A DNA stretch of 26,257 bases from a virus. Made by a program: the position numbers and the translations under genes. Below, in pieces: positions 16,044 through 23,574 of the stretch (positions are counted from its first letter, which is position 1; each line of letters begins with the position of its first letter). Location of the stretch: positions 1-26,257 of IMG/VR virus record IMGVR_UViG_3300045999_004258; one strand, written 5' to 3'. The notes under the pieces were generated by a model. The model worked only from the letters and a program-made list of their open reading frames with translations, did no database searches and was not told the origin of the DNA.

Positions 16044-17594
16044 ATGGAACAAGAAGGTAAAATAAAAATTGTAACAAGAACTCCTGTTAGTTTAACAGAT
16101 CCAGAATTTTTCTGTAATAAATCTTGGACTGTTTCATTTAACATGAATACAAAGACTTGGACATCTTTTCACAGCTACATTCCTAATTGGTATATAGGGG
16201 ATAATAATTTCTTTTATTCAGGTCTTAATAATTGTTGTAACGATATAGACGCTGATTTTACAGCATTAGTTGGTAGACTTGATAGAACAATTACCACTAC
16301 TACTACAGCAGCTCCTATTCCTCCTAGTACTACATCAACATCTACAACTATATTTACAGTAGACTGTACATTGATTGGAACAGCTTTTGAGGTATCTTGT
16401 GATTTAACTGGTACAGGAATAATAACAGTACCTCCAACTACAACAACAACTTTATGCCAAAGACCTTCTTGGTTAGTGTCTTATACATTATATAATGGAT
16501 ATGAAATAACAGGAGAAACACCAGTAATTACTTCTTCATCTTTTGAAGTATTATGTGAATCATTCCCTATTATATTAGCTCCAACAGAAAAAACATTAAC
16601 TAGTTTTACTGCTATGTCTACAAACTCAGATAGCCTAGAAGTGGGACAAGTATTATATAATACTGATTATCTAACAGATTGTTCTTTAGTTGCAGATGGT
16701 TGGTATTTTGATTTAAACAGTTTTATTAATAATACCACTTATCATGTAGTAAATGGTGTAGTTACTGAAATTGTAAATTGTGATTGTGGAACTACCACTA
16801 CTACAAGCACTACAATATTTATTCCTGAATGCTGTGGAGTGGTGATATTATCAAATGATGATATGTACTTATTGAATACACTATCAGGATATACTACATC
16901 TATATTAAACATTCCAAATTTTATGGCTGCAAATGGTTTAGCAATGACACCTTTATTTATATGGAGTGTAGATAATACAGAGTTTAGACAATGGGATATA
17001 ACATTAGATCCTTTCACTGCAACATATAATAGAGAAATAGCTTTCCCAATGGGATATGTACCAGGACCAATAACTGCTTTAAATAATGATGTATTGATTT
17101 GTGTAGATAATGCTAGTGCTCCAGTTAGTGTTGACATTGTTGAGATGGATGTAACAGATGTAATAGGAGTTAGTACACTAATACTTTCAATACCAGATAT
17201 AACAATAATTTCAAATTTATTATATACCTTTGAAGGTAAATTAATATTTGCTAATCAAGATTTAATATCTGGAGATACATATATATCTCAGTATGATTAT
17301 GCCTCTACAACTCTTGAACTTTATATCAATCTAGGTTCTACTGTTGTAACTTCTATGTTTGAGTGTGATTGCGCTATATTCTTTACAGATGATAACAATA
17401 TAGCATACAACATTAGAAGAGAAAGTCCTTATGATATTACAGAAGTGGGAACTATAACTATTCCAGTTATTTCAGCTACACAACCTAACAGTTGTATTCC
17501 TAATAATTTAGAACCTACTACTACTACGACAACAAGCTCTTCTACTACCACCACAAGTTCGTCTACAACAACAACCACTACTACAACTCCTTAA
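16044..17594 (+). CDS. Muzzle middle fragment fused to Thr-linked domains and a propeller-like domain
   Basis: A 516-aa protein starting 2 nt after the previous stop. Residues 1-81 carry the conserved middle of muzzle proteins: SLTDPEFFCNKSWTVSF (16-32), WTSFHSYIPNWY (39-50) and FFYSG (56-60). Then come a Thr linker (82-106), a tiny Cys module (VDCTLIGTAFEVSC), another Thr run, a domain of about 110 residues ending LVADGWYFDLNS, YHVVNGVVTEIVNCDC, a Thr linker from residue 250, and residues 263 to about 483 that look like a beta-propeller (FRQWDITLDPFTATYNREI, ALNNDVLICVDN, LLYTFEGKLIF). The chain ends in Thr/Ser runs and a Pro with no domain after them. It cannot form a muzzle alone, so it is expected to assemble with its neighbours. 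The added domains suggest sugar or protein binding. Confidence 0.78.
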   Translation: MEQEGKIKIVTRTPVSLTDPEFFCNKSWTVSFNMNTKTWTSFHSYIPNWYIGDNNFFYSGLNNCCNDIDADFTALVGRLDRTITTTTTAAPIPPSTTSTSTTIFTVDCTLIGTAFEVSCDLTGTGIITVPPTTTTTLCQRPSWLVSYTLYNGYEITGETPVITSSSFEVLCESFPIILAPTEKTLTSFTAMSTNSDSLEVGQVLYNTDYLTDCSLVADGWYFDLNSFINNTTYHVVNGVVTEIVNCDCGTTTTTSTTIFIPECCGVVILSNDDMYLLNTLSGYTTSILNIPNFMAANGLAMTPLFIWSVDNTEFRQWDITLDPFTATYNREIAFPMGYVPGPITALNNDVLICVDNASAPVSVDIVEMDVTDVIGVSTLILSIPDITIISNLLYTFEGKLIFANQDLISGDTYISQYDYASTTLELYINLGSTVVTSMFECDCAIFFTDDNNIAYNIRRESPYDITEVGTITIPVISATQPNSCIPNNLEPTTTTTTSSSTTTTSSSTTTTTTTTP

Positions 17595-17598
17595 TACT

Positions 17599-17814
17599 AT
17601 GCCAAAAGTTGCAACCATAAAATTAACAAGAGCTGGATCTACTGCAGGCCCTTTTACTATATCTACAGAATATGGAGATGTGTTAGCAACTAATGTTTCT
17701 AGAAAATCTTTAATATTGGGAGTTAATTATATTGTAGATGATAATGTAAAATTTATAGTTTTAGAATCTACAGGAAAATGCAAGATTAAAAAAATATTTC
17801 CTTTAGAAATAATT
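17599..17814 (+). repeat. AGxxxGPF domain copy 2
   Basis: Residues 1-72 of the third muzzle gene, matching the start of the 198-aa adhesin. Here it is joined directly to muzzle sequence without a Thr linker. Confidence 0.7.
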
Positions 17815-18465
17815 AGTATATATCAATATCAAGATGCTACATATACACAAACTTCTACAGCTTGCTTATGGAGACATCTTACAAACATTCAATTGTATAA
17901 TACATACTATGGAAACATAGAACCATACATTATTGAATACCCTTTTGCATATCAATACCAAGATGAAATAGTTCAGAATGTAAAAGACTATACAAAAGCA
18001 TTTGAATATCTTCCTATTCCTGATGGTGTGTTTAATGATAACACAAGAATAGAAGTTGATAACAAATGGTTTACACATGCTATTCTTTATAATGGACAAC
18101 AGAGTTCTGGATTATTAGAACTTGTTCCTAAACCAAAGAATAACTTACAAGCATATAATAAATACCCTATATACAATACAGATAGTAAAACAATAACATA
18201 TACTAAATCAGATAACTTCTATCAGTATAATACATTCTGGGCATTACAGAAAAGTCCTTACATTCCAATGTTTTTTACAAGCTGTGAAAGCTTATCAATA
18301 GATAAAGTGATTAATCAAGAGAATATGGATTATTCTACACGCTCATTTAAAAAAGCTACAATAAGAGCTAAAGAATTAAAAATAAGACATATATTAAAAG
18401 ACGATTGTACAACACACTTGGTGAGTCAGTTTATTATTTCACCATCACAAATCTCTTACAAGTAA
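17599..18465 (+). CDS. Muzzle C-terminal fragment with AGxxxGPF N-terminal domain
   Basis: A 288-aa protein starting 4 nt after the previous stop. Residues 1-72 form the AGSTAGPF-type domain (IKLTRAGSTAGPFTISTEYG, LESTGKCKI), paralogous to the start of the gene at 6645. Residues about 90-288 match what I remember as the C-terminal part of crAss-like muzzle proteins: CLWRHLTNIQLYNTYYG (89-105), PYIIEYPF (109-116), ILYNGQQSSGLLELVPKP (162-179), DNFYQYNTFWAL, IRAKELKIRHIL and a final SPSQISYK. With the two preceding genes this completes one muzzle in three chains. The gene is 1 nt from the following cargo gene. A separately evolved structural protein is the alternative; alignment of the three chains to an intact muzzle would decide. 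Confidence 0.76.
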   Translation: MPKVATIKLTRAGSTAGPFTISTEYGDVLATNVSRKSLILGVNYIVDDNVKFIVLESTGKCKIKKIFPLEIISIYQYQDATYTQTSTACLWRHLTNIQLYNTYYGNIEPYIIEYPFAYQYQDEIVQNVKDYTKAFEYLPIPDGVFNDNTRIEVDNKWFTHAILYNGQQSSGLLELVPKPKNNLQAYNKYPIYNTDSKTITYTKSDNFYQYNTFWALQKSPYIPMFFTSCESLSIDKVINQENMDYSTRSFKKATIRAKELKIRHILKDDCTTHLVSQFIISPSQISYK

Positions 18466-18466
18466 T

Positions 18467-21400
18467 ATGAAAGGAAAAGTAAATTGCACATGTGGATGGA
18501 GTTGGAACAAATCAGATTCCAGTGCTAAGGATATGTACATATGTCATGAGTGTGGAAGAGATAATTCTAACAACATGAAGAATGGTGGATGGTTAAATAG
18601 TTATCAAAATGGTGGTGATACTGATAATGAGGATTACAATATGAAAAGAGCTCTAGAGCTTGGTTACACTCCAGATGATACAGGACATTGGCCTTCAGTT
18701 GATTATGAAACAGGAGAATGGTTAAAATCTAAAAAACATCATACTAGAGGTATGGAAATGATGGCTTATGAACTTAATCCTGAGCTTCGTAATAAGTATA
18801 ATCTTATAGAAAATGAAAAAGGTGTTTTACAATATGTAGATAAAAAAGACTTTAAAAATGGTGGATGGTTAGATCAATATGCTAGTGGAGGAACAATGCA
18901 AGAATACCAAGAGAATTATAATGATTCAAAAGCTACAGCTTCTCCAGATATGGTAGGAGATGGATTCTCTAATGTAGGACGTAATTATTCTCCTGCATGG
19001 GGAGGACAGTTTGAAGATGGAGGAGAAATTCCTAATGCTCAAAAAGGAAAGAAAGTTAAATATGTAGAATCAGAAAATGATCCTAGATATAAAGCTTTCC
19101 AAGATAGTTTGTTAGCTTATACAACTCTTGATAAATATAAAAATATTCCTAAAAATATACCTTTTAAAAAAGAAGATGAAAAGAATATAAGAAAAATATG
19201 GGCAAGTAACTTAGAACCTTTAGCTCGTGATTTTAGTAATCCAAGACCTCTTACTGATAGAAGTAATGGTAATATAGAAAGAGCTGATTATTTTACACCT
19301 ACTAAATATAAAAAACCACAACAACAAGTAATAGTAAAAGAACAAGAAAAAAGAAAACCTGTAAAAACAATACAAAACAATCTACAACCAAAAGGATTAA
19401 TACAAAGTGATGCAAAATTAAATACTGATATAAAAGGATTAAAGCCACAAGTAAGACAACCTAAATATTACGATATACAAGAAAATATAAATCAACCATT
19501 TGGAGCATATCAAAATAATTATAGAATTTCTGATTTAAATAATATAACAAGTCCTGATGATTTAGGTCCTGGTAATACAAGAAAGATTACACCTCGTTAT
19601 CAAGATGGTGGTAATACAGAAGCTGCAATGCGTGGAATGATGAAGTCTAAAATAGGAATGGGTAATGCTTTTGGTCATCCTGCTATTAGAAGAATGTCAC
19701 AAGCTATGCCTAAAACAGGAATGACTCCTGAAGGAATAGGAACACATTATATGTCATCTGTAGATAATTACGCTGTACCATTATTACAAGATCTTGGTGA
19801 AGAAGAATTAATACTAGTAGATCCTGATTCTAGAAGTAGAGAAGCAATTAGATTTAACTCTCCTGAAGAAGCACAGTATTTTGCAGAGCATTATAAAGAT
19901 GTAGCTCCAATGAGTAATACATATAAAGGATTACAAGAATATGCAATGGGTGGATCTATTCCTCAAGCTCAAAATGGTAGAGCTACAAGAGCTGATAGTC
20001 TTGCTGTATTTAATAATACAAAAGCTATAGATGATTATTTTAAAAAACAAGGGTATACAAAAGAAAAAGTTAAAGATTCAAAAATTTATAAAGAAAGAAT
20101 AAAAAATTATAAAGAATGGGTTACTTCTGCTCAAAAATATTTAAAAGAAGCTAAAAATGAACCAGTTAATACTTTTTATACACAAACAGATAAAAATAAA
20201 AATATTGCAGAACAAAAAAAATTTTTAAAAGAAGCACAAAAAAGACTTTATGAGACTATTGATAAGAATAACCCAAAAAACTATATTAAAAAATTAGAAG
20301 ATTCTAAAAAAATTTTTGAAACAAAAGAAAAAGATGTAGGTAGATATGTAGATGAACAAAATAATCTTGTAGAAGGAAAACCTTCTGTAGAAAAGTTTTA
20401 TTTACCTGTAGATGAAAATAAATTTTATCAAAGAGAACAATCTCAAGGATTTTTAGATTTAAGATCACCAATGCCTCTTTATGATAAAAGAATTACTCCC
20501 CAAGATTTATCTACATTTAAATCTCCTGATTCAGTTTTAGGTGATCAGTTATTGGATAAAATAATTAAATCAAAAAACAAAAAAGAAAAAGAAGCATTAA
20601 AAAAACAAATGGATGCTCTTGTTTATTCTGACAATGTAGAAATGTATGAATACGATCCTATTGCTATAATGCCTTTTGATATGGTTCCTCCTGAACTACA
20701 AGAGGAGAGAATTAGAAAATATGGAACAGAGGGTGTACCAGCAAGTTTTATAGAACAACATCCTGATTGGGTTGCAAAACCTATAACAGATTCTGGACAA
20801 AGACAACCTATACAAGCAATACAAAACAATCTAAAACCAGAAGGTTTAATACAAAGTGATGCAAAATTAAGTGCTGATGCCTTAACCTTACGTCCAAAGA
20901 TAAATCAACCTAAATCTTTTGATGTTACTTCTCAAAGACAAACTATGTCTGGACCAAGTGATTATTATGATTATGATCAACAAGGACTTAGTGCAGAACA
21001 AGTAATGGAAATTCAAGCTAGTGCTGATAAATATAATAGAGGTGTTATAGATAAGTATGGAGAAGCAGCTAAAACAAATCTTAAAGCAAAACAAAGATTA
21101 GATCAGTTATTGCAAGATGTAAAACTAATTCCTAATTATGCAATGGGTGGATCTATTCCAGGCTCTGTAGGATTTACATATGCTAGAACTAAAGGAATAC
21201 CATCTAATGGTCCTTATGCTAAGAAAACTCTTGCTAGTGCACAGAATGGTGTTGATATGTATGGCAATCCTATTACTGCTGATTTAAAATATGATCAGTC
21301 TGTAAATAGAACAAATTATAATCCAAGAACTAATCAAATGATTTTTGGAAATGATATGCCTTATTTTGTTTCTCAAGAAAAAATAGATAAAACTCTAGCG

Positions 21401-23572
21401 CATGAAAATAGACACGCATGGCAATTTGCTAATGATAGAACTAATTTTAATATAGTACACAATCCTGAATATGCTTTTCAAGATAGATTAAAAAAGAAAC
21501 CAGAGCACCCTTCTACAGAAGAAGTGTTTGAAAATTATCATGATAGAAAACGAAGAGAAGTTGAGATAGATGTAAAAAATTTTAAATCAAACTATCCTGA
21601 ACTTTCTTTTATGCCAGATTCGTTAATTTATAAAAAATTTGTAGATCCTTTACAATACAACAATCCTAGTTCAGTAGAAGGAGAAGCACAGTATTACGAG
21701 AACACAGGAGAAAGAAGTTTTCAAAATGGGGGAGAAATGAAATTCTACCAAAATGGATTAGACTTTAAACCAAAAAGTATTAGTAGAGATGGAGGATGGT
21801 TAAATAAATATGATGTAGCACAGAATGGTAAAAAGAAATTTAAATTAAAAGATGAAAGAGAAGATGCATATACTGTAAGAGATAATATACAACCACTATC
21901 TTTAAAACAAAAAAGAGGAAATGAACTTTTAATTAAAGAAACAGAAAAAGCAAAAAAAGACAAACAAGAATTAACTACTACAGGACAAATAAAAAATCCT
22001 CGTTCTATTCGTTATAAAAAACTTGCACCTAAACAATCAGATTTAAAAACACAAACTAAATCAAATGAAGAACTAGAAGGACAATTAGGATTAGAAAGAC
22101 CTCTAGTATATTTAGCTAGTCCTGAAAAATTATTAGGAGATATAGGTGTGCCAGGAATGGAAACTTCTGAATTAGATAGACAAGCAGTAATGGCTAATAG
22201 ATTTAATCCTAATCAATCAAGAGAAGAAAGATTTATAAATAATACAAAACTAGGATTAGGGTATGTACCAGAAGCAGCAGCAAATACAGCAATGGCTGCA
22301 GCATTTATGCCTGAAGGAAGTGGAGCATTAGGATTAGTTAATGAAGCTTTAAATCCTTTAGCAGGTTTAAAAATGAGTATAGCTCCTGAGTTAAGATCAG
22401 GAGAAGAGGCAGCAAGATTTTTTAAAAAAGTAGATAATATTGATGATACTTCTGATTTAATAAAAGAAAAAGTTAATCCTTTTCAATTTGGTAAGATTAT
22501 AAATAAAAGTATAACTCCTATAGGGTATGATCCTTTTACAGTAGCAGCTGCTCCTTTAGAATTACTTACACCTAATGCATTAAAATTTAAACCAAAAACA
22601 TATGCTACTAAAAATAGACTAGATGCTTGGAAATTATATAATGGGTTAGAACCTGAATTTAATACATTTTCTAAAAATCCAGATGGCACATTAGCAATAA
22701 ATGACTTTAGATTAGATAAAAATCAATTAGAAGATATAATTAATAACCCTAAAAAATCTTTTGGTACCATGGAAATAGAATCTGAATTTAATTTTGGAGG
22801 AGTTCATGGAAATGGCTGGATCACAAAAGGTGTTGATGAACAAGGTAAAAAATTTATTGATTTTACAGACACATGGGATTTACAACCATTGAAAGGTATA
22901 AAATTTTTACCTAAAAAAGTTAAAGAGTTTGAAGTTTCATCTTTGACAGGTGGGGCACCTTTTGATTTAAAGAATAGAATTTACTATGATGATTCAGGTA
23001 AATTTTTTGATCATAACGGAAATGAACTTATTGAAGAAATTCAAAATTTTCCTAAAGGTATTGTAAAAGAAAATGAAGCAGTAGATATACCAATGCTAAG
23101 TACAGCTAACGTTGCTGGAACAAAACAAACAGATGTTTTAAATGATTGGAATAAAGCTGTAAATCAAAAATTTAAAAAAGGAGCAGCTTCTGTTGTAGGT
23201 GGTGGTGGAGCAGGATTGGCATATTTAGTAAATAAAGAAAAAGAAAAATCTAAAAAAAAGAAAGAAGGAGGAGTTATTAAAGATGATATGGGTCAGTGGA
23301 AATATCCTGGAGAAATTACTCAAATAGGTTCTAACCAAATAACAATGGAAGGAGTTCCTTATGATGTTCTTGGTATATCAGATACAGGAGATACAAAACT
23401 AATGGAGCCAGGAAAGAATTATAAATTCAAAGGAAAGAAAGTTACAGAGTTTCCAATGGCAAAGAATGGAAGAAGACAAGAACAAAAAGGTTTGGTGAAT
23501 CTAGATGATTTAACTAATTTTACTAACTATAATAAACAACAACCAGCTGGATGGTTGAGCAAATACAATTAA
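18467..23572 (+). CDS. Giant virion cargo-type protein with zinc-ribbon-like N-terminus and HENRH metallopeptidase-like motif
   Basis: A 1701-aa protein. Cysteines at 7, 9, 26 and 29 (NCTCGW, YICHECG) suggest an N-terminal zinc ribbon. A segment with ALELGYTPDDTGHWPSVDYE follows. The body is hydrophilic, Lys/Asn/Gln rich, and broken by short motifs: NGGWLNSY-type (near 18580, 18859, 21790, 23545) and GG(S/E)IPxAQxG-type (near 19020, 19950). A 62-nt stretch is repeated at 19368 and 20817. Residues 979-983 read HENRH, within LAHENRHAWQF; 1031-1033 (REVEID) could supply the third zinc ligand. Near residues 1265-1310 and 1572-1590 lie Ala/Gly-rich hydrophobic stretches. Position after the muzzle and this composition fit the internal proteins of crAss-like virions that are ejected into the cell. 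A peptidase activity, perhaps opening peptidoglycan-linked protein or the cargo itself, is inference. Confidence 0.75.
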   Translation: MKGKVNCTCGWSWNKSDSSAKDMYICHECGRDNSNNMKNGGWLNSYQNGGDTDNEDYNMKRALELGYTPDDTGHWPSVDYETGEWLKSKKHHTRGMEMMAYELNPELRNKYNLIENEKGVLQYVDKKDFKNGGWLDQYASGGTMQEYQENYNDSKATASPDMVGDGFSNVGRNYSPAWGGQFEDGGEIPNAQKGKKVKYVESENDPRYKAFQDSLLAYTTLDKYKNIPKNIPFKKEDEKNIRKIWASNLEPLARDFSNPRPLTDRSNGNIERADYFTPTKYKKPQQQVIVKEQEKRKPVKTIQNNLQPKGLIQSDAKLNTDIKGLKPQVRQPKYYDIQENINQPFGAYQNNYRISDLNNITSPDDLGPGNTRKITPRYQDGGNTEAAMRGMMKSKIGMGNAFGHPAIRRMSQAMPKTGMTPEGIGTHYMSSVDNYAVPLLQDLGEEELILVDPDSRSREAIRFNSPEEAQYFAEHYKDVAPMSNTYKGLQEYAMGGSIPQAQNGRATRADSLAVFNNTKAIDDYFKKQGYTKEKVKDSKIYKERIKNYKEWVTSAQKYLKEAKNEPVNTFYTQTDKNKNIAEQKKFLKEAQKRLYETIDKNNPKNYIKKLEDSKKIFETKEKDVGRYVDEQNNLVEGKPSVEKFYLPVDENKFYQREQSQGFLDLRSPMPLYDKRITPQDLSTFKSPDSVLGDQLLDKIIKSKNKKEKEALKKQMDALVYSDNVEMYEYDPIAIMPFDMVPPELQEERIRKYGTEGVPASFIEQHPDWVAKPITDSGQRQPIQAIQNNLKPEGLIQSDAKLSADALTLRPKINQPKSFDVTSQRQTMSGPSDYYDYDQQGLSAEQVMEIQASADKYNRGVIDKYGEAAKTNLKAKQRLDQLLQDVKLIPNYAMGGSIPGSVGFTYARTKGIPSNGPYAKKTLASAQNGVDMYGNPITADLKYDQSVNRTNYNPRTNQMIFGNDMPYFVSQEKIDKTLAHENRHAWQFANDRTNFNIVHNPEYAFQDRLKKKPEHPSTEEVFENYHDRKRREVEIDVKNFKSNYPELSFMPDSLIYKKFVDPLQYNNPSSVEGEAQYYENTGERSFQNGGEMKFYQNGLDFKPKSISRDGGWLNKYDVAQNGKKKFKLKDEREDAYTVRDNIQPLSLKQKRGNELLIKETEKAKKDKQELTTTGQIKNPRSIRYKKLAPKQSDLKTQTKSNEELEGQLGLERPLVYLASPEKLLGDIGVPGMETSELDRQAVMANRFNPNQSREERFINNTKLGLGYVPEAAANTAMAAAFMPEGSGALGLVNEALNPLAGLKMSIAPELRSGEEAARFFKKVDNIDDTSDLIKEKVNPFQFGKIINKSITPIGYDPFTVAAAPLELLTPNALKFKPKTYATKNRLDAWKLYNGLEPEFNTFSKNPDGTLAINDFRLDKNQLEDIINNPKKSFGTMEIESEFNFGGVHGNGWITKGVDEQGKKFIDFTDTWDLQPLKGIKFLPKKVKEFEVSSLTGGAPFDLKNRIYYDDSGKFFDHNGNELIEEIQNFPKGIVKENEAVDIPMLSTANVAGTKQTDVLNDWNKAVNQKFKKGAASVVGGGGAGLAYLVNKEKEKSKKKKEGGVIKDDMGQWKYPGEITQIGSNQITMEGVPYDVLGISDTGDTKLMEPGKNYKFKGKKVTEFPMAKNGRRQEQKGLVNLDDLTNFTNYNKQQPAGWLSKYN
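19368..19429 (+). repeat. 62-nt direct repeat, copy 1, in the cargo gene
   Basis: Encodes IQNNLQPKGLIQSDAKLNTD. It differs from copy 2 at 20817 at about five positions by eye; the protein similarity extends about 20 residues further (QVRQPKYYD versus KINQPKSFD). Confidence 0.85.
19940..19962 (+). repeat. 23-nt exact repeat encoding the AMGGSIP motif, copy 1
   Basis: The 23 bases are identical to 21137-21159. Both encode YAMGGSIP; a diverged form (YAMGGEV) appears at about 24848 in the next gene. Confidence 0.85.
20817..20878 (+). repeat. 62-nt direct repeat, copy 2, in the cargo gene
   Basis: Encodes IQNNLKPEGLIQSDAKLSAD, 1449 nt after copy 1 in the same frame. It probably arose by internal duplication of a larger unit. 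Confidence 0.85.
21137..21159 (+). repeat. 23-nt exact repeat encoding the AMGGSIP motif, copy 2
   Basis: Second copy of the YAMGGSIP-coding repeat, 1197 nt after the first and in the same frame. Confidence 0.85.
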
Positions 23573-23574
23573 TC

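Noticed and set aside
15981-17600. Programmed frameshift joining the muzzle pieces
   Set aside because: Each piece ends in TAA followed within 2-4 nt by ATG in a new frame. The Thr tract at 17515-17590 has no clear slippery heptamer, and the added domains at the ends would still interrupt the fold. Reinitiation explains the layout more simply.
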